Notes: generated from the sequence alone by a model not told the origin. A stretch of 62,328 nt of DNA from CAZMVY01 sp964617875 (GCA_964617875.1 CAZUAI010000027.1:1-62328), one strand, 5' to 3'; positions 7,281 to 16,434 are shown, counted from the stretch's first letter. Numbers and translations: made by a program.

Positions 7281-8249
7281 TCAATCGTCCCCGATGCACC
7301 GGTCGTAAAACTCGACGAACTTGTCCCGATTGGGCCCCGCGAGCCACTGAATCGCCGCGCGGGGGTGCTGGTTGAGCTGCCCCGTGATGTTGTACGGGAT
7401 GAGGGGCCCCCACTCAACCTTCTCGCGAAGGGGCGCCATCTGCTCCTGCAACACGCGCAGGATCGGGCGCAGGTCGAACTTCGGGTTGCGGAGGAAGCCA
7501 AACAGCAGCTCCATCGGACAGTTCCCCGCGCCGCGGCCGAGGCCCGCCAGCGTCGCATCCACACGATTCGCCCCGTGAATGATCGCCTCGATCGTGTTGG
7601 CAAACGCGAGCTGCTGGTTGTTGTGCGCGTGGATGCCCACTTCCTTGCCCGTGCCGTCGAGGGCCTGGCGATATTTCTTCACGAGGATCTCGATCTGTTC
7701 GGCATAGAGCGACCCGAAGCTGTCGACCACGACGACCGTGCTCGCCGGCGTTTCGCGGAGGACCTCCAGGGCCTGGTCCAGCTCCGCCTCCTGCACCGTG
7801 GACACGGCCATCAGGTTGCAGGTCACCTCGTAGCCCTTGTCCGACGCGTCCTTGATCATGTCCACCGCGGTCGGGATCTGGTTCACGTACGTCGCCACGC
7901 GGATGACGTCGAGAACGCTCTTCTCCCTGGGCAGGATGTCGGTGTGGTAGTCCGTCTTCTCGGCATCCGCCATGGCGGCGAGCTTCAACGCGGTATTGTT
8001 GTCTCCGACGATGCGCCGGATGTCATCCTCGTCGCAGTATTTCCACGCGCCGAACCTGCCCGGGGCGAAGAGCCGCTTCGACGCCTTGTAGCCGAGTTCC
8101 ATGTAGTCGATCCCTGCGTCCACGCAGGCCTGGTAGACGGCCTTCACAAACGCGTCGTCGAACGTGTGGTCGTTGATGAGTCCGCCGTCCCGCACGGTGC
8201 AATCGAGCACCTTCAGTTCGGGCCTGTACGTGATCCAGGGCGCCTTCAT
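7281..8249 (-). CDS. HMG-CoA lyase-like (DRE-TIM) aldolase
   Basis: This 322-residue TIM-barrel metalloenzyme belongs to the HMGL-like family, with 4-hydroxy-2-oxovalerate aldolases and isopropylmalate/citramalate synthases. The first strand motif DCTVRDGG (about residues 16-23) replaces the usual D-x-T-L-R-D-G. The metal-binding pair HAHNN is at about 207-211, and GLGRGAGNCPMELL follows as in aldolases. There is no C-terminal leucine-binding regulatory domain, so it is not a full isopropylmalate synthase. Substrate unknown; the family cleaves or forms C-C bonds next to a carbonyl. The ATG at 8249 follows AGGAG by 8 bases, under a good promoter. Confidence 0.82.
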   Translation of the reverse strand: MKAPWITYRPELKVLDCTVRDGGLINDHTFDDAFVKAVYQACVDAGIDYMELGYKASKRLFAPGRFGAWKYCDEDDIRRIVGDNNTALKLAAMADAEKTDYHTDILPREKSVLDVIRVATYVNQIPTAVDMIKDASDKGYEVTCNLMAVSTVQEAELDQALEVLRETPASTVVVVDSFGSLYAEQIEILVKKYRQALDGTGKEVGIHAHNNQQLAFANTIEAIIHGANRVDATLAGLGRGAGNCPMELLFGFLRNPKFDLRPILRVLQEQMAPLREKVEWGPLIPYNITGQLNQHPRAAIQWLAGPNRDKFVEFYDRCIGDD

Positions 8250-8280
8250 GCCTATACTCCTGCAATGGGCCAAACCCTTG

Positions 8281-8309
8281 ATTATGCGTCTTGCTCATCC
8301 GCGAGTCAA
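8281..8309 (-). promoter_or_regulatory. Sigma-70-type promoter for the aldolase gene
   Basis: On the minus strand, TTGACT (8309-8304), a 17-base spacer and CATAAT (8286-8281) precede the ATG at 8249 by about 30 bases. Both boxes match consensus at 5 of 6 positions. Confidence 0.65.
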
Positions 8310-8532
8310 TCGGTCGGCGTTCCAAGCGTCGGGCGAGAATCCAAGACTACGCCCAACCGGCGTGTTCTCGCCGTGGAGCGGCGGCGGCATGTCGCCGGGC
8401 GTGCGAGCCGCCGGCGCGTTGGCGCGTGTGGCGTCGGGGTTCGGGGGGCTGAGAGGACCTCTGCTGCCACGCTCGAGCCCGCCTGTGCGAACGTCCCGAT
8501 CGCCCGGCCGCGTTCGCCACGGTCGCCATAGG

Positions 8533-9042
8533 ATGGAAACGGATCCGCACAAGGTCGCCCGGCTCGCAAAGGAGCGCGAAGACGAGAACTCGCGATTCCG
8601 CGTGTTCCTCACGTCGTGCCGTCGTATCTCCGACGCACGGCTGAACGCCCTCGCGAGGCGACTGGGCGAGCAGGCCGCCCGGCAGATGCACTGCCCCGAC
8701 TGCGGCGCGTGCTGCCGCGAGATCGTCGTACCGCTCGAACCGCACGAAATCGCCGCCCTGGCGACGGCAAAGGGCCTGGCCGAGGCGGAGTTTCGCGCGC
8801 GATACGTCCGCCGCACGGCAGACTACGAACAGGCCCTGGACGCCCACCCCTGCCCCCTGCAGGACGGCACCCTCTGCACGGTCTACGAGGCCCGCCCCGA
8901 GCCCTGCCGGGGCTACCCGTACATCGGCGCCGACGTCCGCACGCACACGCGCGCGATCCTCGAACGCGCCGGCACCTGCCCGATCGCCTTCGAAATGATC
9001 GAGCAACTCAAGAAGCACCTCGGATTCCAGCACCTGCGATGA
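8533..9042 (+). CDS. YkgJ-family cysteine cluster protein
   Basis: The 169-residue protein carries the YkgJ/FliB-type cysteine pattern: CPDCGACC at about residues 54-61, then CPLQDGTLC, EPCRGYP and a late CPIAF. The Cys residues probably bind zinc or an iron-sulfur cluster; the biochemical role of the family is not settled. It seems cytoplasmic, with a charged helical N-terminus and no signal peptide. The ATG at 8533 is chosen because upstream sequence in this frame is low-quality; the Shine-Dalgarno is weak. The 283 bases before it separate it from the divergent aldolase gene. Confidence 0.82.
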   Translation: METDPHKVARLAKEREDENSRFRVFLTSCRRISDARLNALARRLGEQAARQMHCPDCGACCREIVVPLEPHEIAALATAKGLAEAEFRARYVRRTADYEQALDAHPCPLQDGTLCTVYEARPEPCRGYPYIGADVRTHTRAILERAGTCPIAFEMIEQLKKHLGFQHLR

Positions 9043-9140
9043 TGCGCCGTCGCGGCTCCTCCCGTTGGGCCGCTCGTCCGTTCGTCCGTTGGTCTGTTCG
9101 TCGGTTACCCGGTTGCCCGGTCACCGTCATCCGCCAGTGC

Positions 9141-10529
9141 TCAGCCCCCAGCCCTATGCCCTCCGCCCAACTCCGCGCGCAGCGCTTCGATCAGCCGATC
9201 GGCCGTCGCTTCCGTGATCGCGCCGTCGAGCCACGTGACGCCGATGTGGAACCGTCCCGCCGTCTCCGAGAAGCCGACCGCCACCGGGCTCTCCGGGTAA
9301 CACGAGGCCGCGACACATCCGCCCTCGACCGGAAGGCCGCCCCATGTGCGAGCCCCTCCGAGCAACCGGCCCGCGTACCGAAAATGCGTCGTCAACCCGC
9401 TGCCTCGCATCAGGAAACGGGTCATGCGATTGACCCGGCATAGCACCGGGAAGAAGGTCGTCCGCAGCCACCGCCCGGTCTGCCACAGGCGCCACTGCGT
9501 GCCCGCGCCGAGCGCCGCGACGATCTGCCGTGTCAGGCGATCGACGAGCGCCGCCATATCGACGTCCTCGTTCACCTCATGCTCAATCGGCAGCAGCCCA
9601 TACTCGTTCGCGGGCAGCGCTTCCGGCGACGCCCCGTCGCGCAGTCCCACCGGCCACTGCGTCCGCACCCGCACGCGGGCCGATTGTGGCACCGGCGTCC
9701 TACCTGCCCCGGCGTCGTCGTCCTGCCCCCGCCCCCGGGCCTCTCGCGACATGGCCCGCAGGTACGCCGCCAGCACAAACAACCCCTGCCGTCCGAAACC
9801 GGCCACGCGTGCCGCCTCTCGCCGCACGCGATCACCCTCGGCCGCATCGAGCGTTGCGAGCCGAATCCGCGACGGGCCCTCAGGACGGCCGCCCAACGGC
9901 CGAAACACCCCGCCGGCCCGTGCCGCCTTCATCGGCCAGCGCGGCGCGCCCACCGGCAGGCACACCGGCAGCGGACGCAGACGCATCGCCTCGACGGCCA
10001 CGCCCGCGTCCTCGGCATACGCCCGGCCCAGTTCCTTCGCAAGGAAATCGCCGCCGCGAGCATCCGTCAGAACGTGCGACCACTGCACACCCACAAGATC
10101 GCGGCCCCCGGCGCCCCGATGCAGAAACACCTGCACCGGAGGATCCACGCGCGGATCGAGCGCCCGGTTCAGCACGCCCGCCGCAAAGGCAGCAATCGCC
10201 GACGGCGGCACGGCGACAACGTCGCCCGCGTCGCCCGGCGATCGTCCATCGCCCCCCCCATCGCCGGCCACATGGACAGGAATCGCTCCCGCCGACGGCA
10301 CGACCCACCGCGGCCGCCACGCCCACGGCCGTCGCTGAAGCCGGGCCGTCGTAAGCGGGTGCCGGCGCGCGACCCGATCCGCGGCCCGCTGCAATCGCGC
10401 CGCATCGAGCCGACCGGCAACCACCACGACCGCGACGCAGTTGAACCCCGGCTGTCCGTCGGCGCGCATGGCATCGTCGAACAGCGCGATCACGTCGTCG
10501 ATCGGATTGAGCTTCACCCGCACGGCCAT
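9141..10529 (-). CDS. Condensation/WS-DGAT-like acyltransferase
   Basis: The 462-residue protein resembles CoA-dependent acyltransferases of the condensation-domain/wax ester synthase superfamily. It starts with LNPIDDVIALFDDAM, like the N-termini of WS/DGAT proteins, and has SHVLTDARGG at about 151-160. That keeps the second His (152) and the Asp (156) of the HHxxxDG motif but not the first His. It would join an acyl group to an alcohol or amine acceptor, or have lost activity. The C-terminal half has the paired beta segments typical of the fold. No adenylation, carrier or lipid genes are adjacent, so the product is unknown. The ATG at 10529 lacks a good Shine-Dalgarno. Confidence 0.6.
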   Translation of the reverse strand: MAVRVKLNPIDDVIALFDDAMRADGQPGFNCVAVVVVAGRLDAARLQRAADRVARRHPLTTARLQRRPWAWRPRWVVPSAGAIPVHVAGDGGGDGRSPGDAGDVVAVPPSAIAAFAAGVLNRALDPRVDPPVQVFLHRGAGGRDLVGVQWSHVLTDARGGDFLAKELGRAYAEDAGVAVEAMRLRPLPVCLPVGAPRWPMKAARAGGVFRPLGGRPEGPSRIRLATLDAAEGDRVRREAARVAGFGRQGLFVLAAYLRAMSREARGRGQDDDAGAGRTPVPQSARVRVRTQWPVGLRDGASPEALPANEYGLLPIEHEVNEDVDMAALVDRLTRQIVAALGAGTQWRLWQTGRWLRTTFFPVLCRVNRMTRFLMRGSGLTTHFRYAGRLLGGARTWGGLPVEGGCVAASCYPESPVAVGFSETAGRFHIGVTWLDGAITEATADRLIEALRAELGGGHRAGG

Positions 10530-10671
10530 AGAATGGCGGCGATACTACCCGCGTCCGCACGGTGCGTCATATCCTGTCAACGCCGCCAGAATCCCCTTGC
10601 AGCATCGCGAGGCTCCGCGGTTGAGGACTCGCGTGTGCGTGGAGTCGCGAGTATAGTACGAGCGAGGTGTT

Positions 10672-12081
10672 ATGGCCGAGAAGATTCCTGACGCTCCCCG
10701 CGGTCTGGCGATGCTGGCCCTCGCGGGGCCCTCGCTGATCTGGTGCGCGGAGTACATCGGCTCCGGCGAGGTCATCCTCTCGACGCGGGCCGGGGCGGTC
10801 TTCGGTACGGCCGTCCTGTGGGCCGTGGTGCTCGCCGTCCTGCTGAAATGCACAATCGGGATGATGGGGGCGCGGTGGACGGCCATCACCGGCGAGGGGA
10901 TGATCGACCTCTTCGACCGGATCCCCGGGCCGCGGCACTGGCTCGTATGGGTGGTTCTGCTCCTGCAACTTCCGGCCGCCGTCGTATCGATCGGGGCGCT
11001 GGCCCGCGTCTCCGGCGCGTTCCTGAACTCGCTCCTGCCGCTGCCGCACGGTGCGCTGGTGTGGACACTGGTCGCGTCGTTCTTCGCGGTGTTCGTTGCG
11101 TGGACGGGGCGGTTCGATCTGCTGAAGGGCGTGATGAGTTTCCTCGTGATGCTCATCATCGTCGGCGCGGCGTACGTGGCGGTACGGACGTTCCCGGCGC
11201 CGGCCGAAGTGGCACGGGGGTTCGTCGGGCTGGCGCCGCTGGAGGTCCCGACGTGGGCGTCGGCGATGACGAAGATCGCATCGCCGTGGCACGAGATCCT
11301 CCCGATGATGGGCTGGGCGGCGGGCGGCTTCGCGAGCCAGGTGTGGTACAGCTACTGGGTGCTCGGGGCGGGTTACGGCATGGCACGGAACGGCGCGTGG
11401 GGCAAGCCGGCCGCGACGGCGCGGCTGGCGGCGATCGATGCCGAGGAGGCCGGGCGGATCCGCGGGTGGTGCCGCGTCGTTCAGGCGGACGCGACGCTGG
11501 CGGCGTGCATCGGCGTGGTCGTCACGAGCGGGTTCATGCTGGCCGGCGCCGGTGTGCTGCGGCCGGCACACCTGCTGCCCGAGGGGAAGGACGTGGCGTT
11601 GACGCTCTCGCGGATGTTTTCACAAAACTGGGGCCAGGCCGGGGCGGTGCTGTTTCTCGTGGCCGGGTCCGCGGCGATGGTCAGCACGCTGATCGGTCAG
11701 TTGTCGGGCTGGCCGCGTCTGCTGGCCGACTGCGTGCGGATCGTCTGCCCGCCGTTCGCCCGGCTGCCGTGGAAGACGCAGTTCCGCGGCTTCCTCATCT
11801 GCTTCGTTGTGACGAACGCCATCGCGGTCCTCGTGTATGACCCGGTGCGACTGGTGCAGCTCGGCGGGCAGCTTGACGGCATTCTCCTTACACCGATTCA
11901 GGCCCTGGCAATCCTCTTTGCGTTCCTGTTCGTGCTGCCGCGGCTGGTGCCGCGCGAGAGCCATCGGCGGCTGCGGCCGGGAGCGCCCGCGATCGTGCTG
12001 CTCGCGACCGCCACGATCGTGTTCGGGGCGCTGTGCGTTCTGATCCTGCCCGAGAGCCTGGCGAGGTTCTTTGCACGGTAG
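10672..12081 (+). CDS. Nramp-related membrane transporter
   Basis: The 469-residue protein has about 11 hydrophobic segments and aligns with the Nramp (SLC11) fold. The first segment reads GPSLIWCAEYIGSGE, where Nramp proteins have GPGxxxxxGYMDPGN. The metal-binding Asp and Asn of the DPGN loop are therefore replaced by Gly and Glu. The sixth segment (PMMGWAAGGFASQVWYSYW) also lacks the usual MPH motif. It is probably a proton- or ion-coupled transporter, but not a typical manganese/iron importer. A -10-like TATAGT lies about 25 bases before the ATG, and GAGCGAGG provides a ribosome site. Confidence 0.75.
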   Translation: MAEKIPDAPRGLAMLALAGPSLIWCAEYIGSGEVILSTRAGAVFGTAVLWAVVLAVLLKCTIGMMGARWTAITGEGMIDLFDRIPGPRHWLVWVVLLLQLPAAVVSIGALARVSGAFLNSLLPLPHGALVWTLVASFFAVFVAWTGRFDLLKGVMSFLVMLIIVGAAYVAVRTFPAPAEVARGFVGLAPLEVPTWASAMTKIASPWHEILPMMGWAAGGFASQVWYSYWVLGAGYGMARNGAWGKPAATARLAAIDAEEAGRIRGWCRVVQADATLAACIGVVVTSGFMLAGAGVLRPAHLLPEGKDVALTLSRMFSQNWGQAGAVLFLVAGSAAMVSTLIGQLSGWPRLLADCVRIVCPPFARLPWKTQFRGFLICFVVTNAIAVLVYDPVRLVQLGGQLDGILLTPIQALAILFAFLFVLPRLVPRESHRRLRPGAPAIVLLATATIVFGALCVLILPESLARFFAR

Positions 12082-12244
12082 GTTGCCGCCGGCTGTTTCG
12101 TCTGGCGAGTACGAAGACACGTCGTGACACCGCGGCCATGCCGTGCTTGCCTCAGCCGCGGAGCGCCGAGTGGACGTGAACGACAGGACGCCGGCCCTGA
12201 GACAGGCCGACGCGGCAGTGCCCTTCACGCACCGACCGGGCTCG

Positions 12245-13855
12245 TCACGTTCGGAGTTGTGGCCCTGCGCAATTCGGCGGCTGGTTGGGGCCGTTAAAGC
12301 AAGCCAGCAGTCGCGAAAAGTCCGCCAAGTCCACATCGCCGTCCGCATCGAAGTCCGCCTCCGCGCACAAAGCCGGAACGGCCGCCACGCGGTTCGGACC
12401 GTTGAAACACGCCTGGAACCAAACGAAGTCGCCCAAGTCCACGTCACCATCGTGGTCGAAATCGCCGGGCGTTCCCAGAACCTTGTCCGTCGGCACCAGG
12501 ATCGCCCCAACCGCCGGCACGGTAATGGCGGTCGTCGCAGCCATATCGGCACGACCCGTGGCAGGGTCGATGATCGCAATGTCGCCGCTTCCGAGCGAAC
12601 CCGACAGGTCAGCCGTCGCCGGGACGCCGTCGGTCGTGTACACCACGTGCATCGTGTATGGCCCGCCGACCGCTGCCGCCGCCGTCAGCGCGTGCCCGCG
12701 AACCCGGCCAACCGCGGGGATCGACGAAACGTATTGCGCATCTGTCAGGTAGTACGCTGCCGCTCGCAAGTACGGATAGAGGGTCCAGTCGGTCGCGTCG
12801 GCCGCGTAGCTGAACGAGGGCTGGCCGGGATGCGCCGCCTCCCAGGCGTAGTACAGGTCGCGGCACTCGCGGGCCGAAGCAAACGCCGCCGCCTGCTGAC
12901 CGCCGACCTGCTCATCGACGAAGTTCGCCTTGACCCAGTCGAGCATCGGAGCGACAGCCGCCCTCGTCGCCGTTCCGGGCATGACGTCGCTCCCGTGCGC
13001 TGCCCAGCCGGTAACCCAGACGCGACCGCTGTGGGCCACGTGAACGTCATGCAGCCAGTTGAGCAACTCCAGCAGGAACCGCCCCTGCACCGCCGGCAGT
13101 CGCATGTCCTGGTAAACGCCTTTGTGGATGTTGGCAACGCCGAGCACCGGCCCAAACGGTGTCACGACGACCGGGCCGCCCGGATCGTGCGACAGGAAGC
13201 GCGCCCCCGACGGGCGATAGGGGTTCATCACATAGTGCTTGAAGTAGGCGTAGAAGTCCTCCTCCGGCCCCTGCTGGTGCATCGTGAAGCCGTACTGCCG
13301 CATGAGGTCGATTCGGATCGTGTCGTCGGCGGGGATGTGGGTGCCGCGGGTGTTGTTGACGGCGTGCTGGGCGGCGGGGTCGGTGATCCCGAGCGCTGCG
13401 GCGATGACCGCGTTGGCCGCGTTGACATGATCGTCCCACGCGGCGACGACGAGGTTGATCGGCGGCGTCATACCGATACTCCGCCAATCATGCGAACCGT
13501 ACTTCTTCTCATCGTGCGAGTGCGTGCCGATGCTCCCGCCGCTGGCGTAAAGGCGTTGAATCAGCGGATAGCCCTTCGCCGGGTCCTCGAGCGTGTACTC
13601 GTGGTACTCGCCGCAGGCCAGGAACGTCACCTTCGCCCCGCGCGGCCCGCATGTATCGAGGACCCAGTGGGCGGCGTCGCGCCATTGGGCGTAAACCAGC
13701 GATCTCTGGGCCACCGGGATGCTGTTGAGCGGATCCATGTGCAGGTCGAAGACGACGCGAATAGGACCCGGCTGTGCGACGACGATCGAATCAGCCGCCA
13801 GCGCACAACCGAACGCAACGCACGACCAACCCAGACGCGATCCCGTGGTTCGCAT
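12245..13855 (-). CDS. Secreted deacetylase-like protein with two C-terminal dockerin-like repeats
   Basis: The 536-residue product begins with a signal peptide ending near AADSIVVAQ. The main domain has FDLHMDP close to the start, then VTFLACGEY and GTHSHDEKKYGSHDW. These resemble polysaccharide deacetylase (NodB) motifs: a metal-binding Asp and a His-x-His pair. The match is weak and the family is inferred. A beta-rich region follows. The last 65 or so residues hold two EF-hand/dockerin-like modules (DFDHDGDVDLGDFVWF and DFDADGDVDLADFSRL), each followed by ACFNGPN. The same type of module is in the beta-helix/FKBP protein. The ATG at 13855 follows a G-rich ribosome site. Probably exported and acts on a carbohydrate. 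Confidence 0.65.
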   Translation of the reverse strand: MRTTGSRLGWSCVAFGCALAADSIVVAQPGPIRVVFDLHMDPLNSIPVAQRSLVYAQWRDAAHWVLDTCGPRGAKVTFLACGEYHEYTLEDPAKGYPLIQRLYASGGSIGTHSHDEKKYGSHDWRSIGMTPPINLVVAAWDDHVNAANAVIAAALGITDPAAQHAVNNTRGTHIPADDTIRIDLMRQYGFTMHQQGPEEDFYAYFKHYVMNPYRPSGARFLSHDPGGPVVVTPFGPVLGVANIHKGVYQDMRLPAVQGRFLLELLNWLHDVHVAHSGRVWVTGWAAHGSDVMPGTATRAAVAPMLDWVKANFVDEQVGGQQAAAFASARECRDLYYAWEAAHPGQPSFSYAADATDWTLYPYLRAAAYYLTDAQYVSSIPAVGRVRGHALTAAAAVGGPYTMHVVYTTDGVPATADLSGSLGSGDIAIIDPATGRADMAATTAITVPAVGAILVPTDKVLGTPGDFDHDGDVDLGDFVWFQACFNGPNRVAAVPALCAEADFDADGDVDLADFSRLLACFNGPNQPPNCAGPQLRT

Positions 13856-14201
13856 AACTACGCCCCCCAATCCGCGCCGGGGCAACGAAACATGCGTAGA
13901 CGCCCTTGCCCGAGTATCAGAGCCCGACCGTCGGATCCAAACCTCTTGCCAAGCGCAACGAGCCACGCGCGACGCTATTGCAGCGGACACACGATATCTG
14001 GATTCTGCATTCGACAGACGAGGATGGGGGCGAGCGATCTGTCAGGGGCTGATTGATAAGAAGACGCCAGACACGGAAGGACCGTAGGACATCCATAACT
14101 CATTTCCTGAAAATGTCTTACAAAAAAAGCGTCGATCCGCGTCAGATCTGCAACCTGAAATCCGCGTTACGGTACAAGGGGGTGACAAAAGGAGTTGAGA
14201 C
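13856..14201. other. Intergenic region
   Basis: No convincing gene is seen. A short open frame from about 14053 lacks coding character. The useful features are AAAGGAG at about 14188-14194, which serves the next gene, and an A-rich stretch (TTACAAAAAAAGCG, near 14116-14129). Confidence 0.4.
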
Positions 14202-14411
14202 GTGCCTGTTTACGCGATTTGTCCTCATTGCCATCACCCCGTAGTGGTACCCGGAGCAGCCCGGGGCAAGGGACGGCTCTGCAAGCAGTGCGGATGCGGC
14301 TACCGCGTTTCCAAGGTAAGCGCGGCGACGCATGCCATCCACGCCCGCTCGGCGGGAGACCTCCTCCGCATGAGTCGGCGCACGCCCCAACCAACCCTCG
14401 TCATTTTGTGA
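14202..14411 (+). CDS. Small zinc-ribbon protein
   Basis: This 69-residue protein begins VPVYAICPHCHHPVVVPG and continues KQCGCGYRV. The CxxC...CxxC spacing should form a zinc ribbon of the kind found in MJ0042-type or transcription-associated small proteins. The C-terminal half is basic (RMSRRTPQPT). The GTG start is supported by AAAGGAG 7 bases upstream, and a strong terminator follows, so it looks like a real single-gene unit. Function unknown. Confidence 0.65.
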   Translation: MPVYAICPHCHHPVVVPGAARGKGRLCKQCGCGYRVSKVSAATHAIHARSAGDLLRMSRRTPQPTLVIL

Positions 14412-14442
14412 GCCCGACGCGGGCCATGGACAAGAGCACGCA

Positions 14443-14477
14443 GAGGCCGGGACCGAGTTCCCGGCCTCAACTGTTTT
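14443..14477 (+). terminator. Rho-independent terminator after the zinc-ribbon gene
   Basis: GAGGCCGGGA (14443-14452) pairs perfectly with TCCCGGCCTC (14459-14468) and is followed by AACTGTTTT. It lies 31 bases after the stop codon. Confidence 0.75.
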
Positions 14478-14483
14478 CGAGAC

Positions 14484-14648
14484 TGTAGCATCATTACAGA
14501 GTGATCCCGTGGTATTCCGGCCGGCTTTCGCGTATTCCGCGTGTTTCGCGGTTCGATTCTGTTTGGGGACCGCGAAATACGCGAACCACGCGAAAAGCGG
14601 CTCGATATCCGCCGATCGCGACGGCGAGAACTCTGTAATGTTGCTACA
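14484..14648. mobile_element. MITE-like element with 19-bp inverted ends
   Basis: TGTAGCATCATTACAGAGT at 14484-14502 is repeated in inverted form as ACTCTGTAATGTTGCTACA at 14630-14648, with one mismatch. The 127-base interior contains a second imperfect inverted pair, GCGTATTCCGCGTGTTTCGC against GCGAAATACGCGAACC. No gene is carried. The right end supplies the last bases and TAG stop of the neighbouring MFS gene. Confidence 0.6.
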
Positions 14649-15975
14649 CTCTCCTGTTTTCGGTTCGTTCGGCGTCCGGCAGGAACCCGGCGATTATGCC
14701 GGCCGGCACGAACAGGGACCCGGCGCAGAGCAGCGCCAGGCGATAGTCGCCGACCTTCGACACCATCCCGAAGAACACCGTGCCGAACGCCGCGACAATG
14801 CGGCCGATGTTGTAACACAGGCCGGCGCCGGTCGTCCGCAGCAGCGTCGGGAACAACGGCGGCAGGTACATCGTGAACAGGCCGAAGACGCCGTGACACA
14901 AGCCGATCGCGCAGAGGAAGCCCAAGAGGCGTTGATGCGTGCGGGGTACGCCGTACGCCGTCGTCATCGCGATGCAGTACGCCAGGCACATCAGGATGAT
15001 CGCCCGACGATAACCCAACCGCCCGGCCAGGAACGCGGCGAGGAAGTTGCCCGTGATCGACGAGAGCATGACGAGCATCATGGCCGTGCCGACGAAGCGA
15101 TTGATGTGCTGTTCGGCGCAGCCGGCCTGGTTCGCGAGCATCCGCAGGTGCTGGGAGCACCAGAACAGGAACGCCCAATGCCCCGTCAACGCCGTTGCGC
15201 AAACAAGCATGGTCAGAACGGTGGTGCGGCGGATGCGGCCGCGAAACAGCGCGGCGATGCCCGGCGGACGTTCCGCCGTCTGCGTACGGGCGGCGCACCA
15301 TGTGTCGGACTCGGGGACGGCCCGGCGTATCCAGAGCACGAGCAGCGCCGGCAGCACGCCCACGAGAAACACCGCGCGGTTCGGCGCGCCCGCGAGCGAG
15401 AGCACGTAGTACGCCGCGCTTGCCAGGAACACGCCGCAGTTGCCACTGGTCTGCAGCACCGCCGCGACCCACGGGTGCCACCGGCGAGGCCATGTTTCGG
15501 ACAGGAGCGACGCCCCGACGGCCCACTCGCCCCCGATGCCCAAAGCCGCCAGGAAGCGGAAGATCAGGAGTTGCCACCATGTCTGCGCGAAGAACGACAG
15601 GCCCGTGCACATGGCGTAGGTCAGGATCGTCAGCACGAGCGTCCGCGTGCGGCCGAGCCGGTCGCCGACCCGGCCGAAGAACGCGCCGCCGATCGCCCAG
15701 CCCAGGAGGAACGACGCCTGGATCCACGAGCTGCACCGTCCGACGAGCGCGGCCGAATCCGGGTTCGTCGCCGACGCCTGCAGCAGCTCCGCCACGAACG
15801 GCAGCGCCACGAGCGTATAGAGGTGCATGTCCAGACCGTCGAACAGCCACCCCAGCCACGCCGCGATGCCCGATTTCCACTGCGCAGGCGACAGATCGCG
15901 GAGGCTCGTCACCTCGCCGGTCGGCGACGAACCGCCCGAAACAGTATTGCCACTGTGGCCGCGAACCGCTGCCAT
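14644..15975 (-). CDS. MFS transporter (sugar/organic acid:proton symporter type)
   Basis: The 443-residue protein has about 12 transmembrane segments and major facilitator signatures. LFDGLDMHLYT in the first segment has the intramembrane Asp typical of the sialate/aromatic acid:proton symporter groups. FGRVGDRLGRTRTL is motif A between segments 2 and 3, and RFLAALGIGGEWAVG comes later. It probably imports an organic acid or sugar with protons; substrate unknown. The ATG at 15975 gives the standard N-terminus; upstream frame is not protein-like. No Shine-Dalgarno is visible. The last codons and the stop lie in the inverted end of the MITE-like element, so the C-terminus may have been altered by the insertion. 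Confidence 0.87.
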   Translation of the reverse strand: MAAVRGHSGNTVSGGSSPTGEVTSLRDLSPAQWKSGIAAWLGWLFDGLDMHLYTLVALPFVAELLQASATNPDSAALVGRCSSWIQASFLLGWAIGGAFFGRVGDRLGRTRTLVLTILTYAMCTGLSFFAQTWWQLLIFRFLAALGIGGEWAVGASLLSETWPRRWHPWVAAVLQTSGNCGVFLASAAYYVLSLAGAPNRAVFLVGVLPALLVLWIRRAVPESDTWCAARTQTAERPPGIAALFRGRIRRTTVLTMLVCATALTGHWAFLFWCSQHLRMLANQAGCAEQHINRFVGTAMMLVMLSSITGNFLAAFLAGRLGYRRAIILMCLAYCIAMTTAYGVPRTHQRLLGFLCAIGLCHGVFGLFTMYLPPLFPTLLRTTGAGLCYNIGRIVAAFGTVFFGMVSKVGDYRLALLCAGSLFVPAGIIAGFLPDAERTENRRV

Positions 15976-16405
15976 GGGCGCACCATATACGTCAGAGTGG
16001 CGTGTCGCAACGCCGGAGACCGAAGAAGGCGCACCGGGACGGCGTTTCCCGGTGCCTGGGGCTCTCGCGGTGCCCGGCCTTTGCTTGACGTGTCGTCGAT
16101 ACCCACGCCCGACGATGCACGAACCGTCGGCCCGCGCAGGCAACGCAGATCGCCCGGCCAGCCCGCAGCGATCATCCCGCCGCCCACTGCAAAGCACATC
16201 CGGCCCGGGCACAACGTCCGGGCTTCCTGACGCGATCCCGTTCGGGCCCGACCTCGAAGACCCGTAACCGCAATTCGCCAGAGCGGCGATCCGTACCCAG
16301 CGGCTTCAAGCGAGTCGGCGGCGGCGTCATCCGCACCACAGCCGCTTCGCCGCAGGGGAAGGCGGTGACAACACCGCCGCAGTCCAAACGGGGTTCACAA
16401 GCCTT
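15976..16405. other. Intergenic region between divergent MFS and glyA genes
   Basis: About 430 bases with no supported gene. No long repeat or strong hairpin stands out. The glyA promoter follows directly. Confidence 0.4.
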
Positions 16406-16434
16406 TTGCTTTTCTCCCGCCAAAGCCGTAAACT
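16406..16434 (+). promoter_or_regulatory. Sigma-70-type promoter for glyA
   Basis: TTGCTT (16406-16411), a 17-base spacer and TAAACT (16429-16434) stand 40 bases before the glyA ATG. Each box matches consensus at 4 of 6 positions. Confidence 0.45.

Noticed and set aside
9050..9125. Degenerate CGTCCGTT/CGTTGGTC-type repeats after the YkgJ gene
   Set aside because: The units are irregular and few. No clean tandem period or structure.
14053..14244. Short open frame before the zinc-ribbon gene
   Set aside because: No ribosome site and no conserved pattern. The zinc-ribbon gene overlaps it in another frame, with a good ribosome site.
14550..14560. GGTTCGATTCT, similar to a tRNA T-loop
   Set aside because: No acceptor, anticodon or D stems can be formed around it; it lies inside the MITE-like element.
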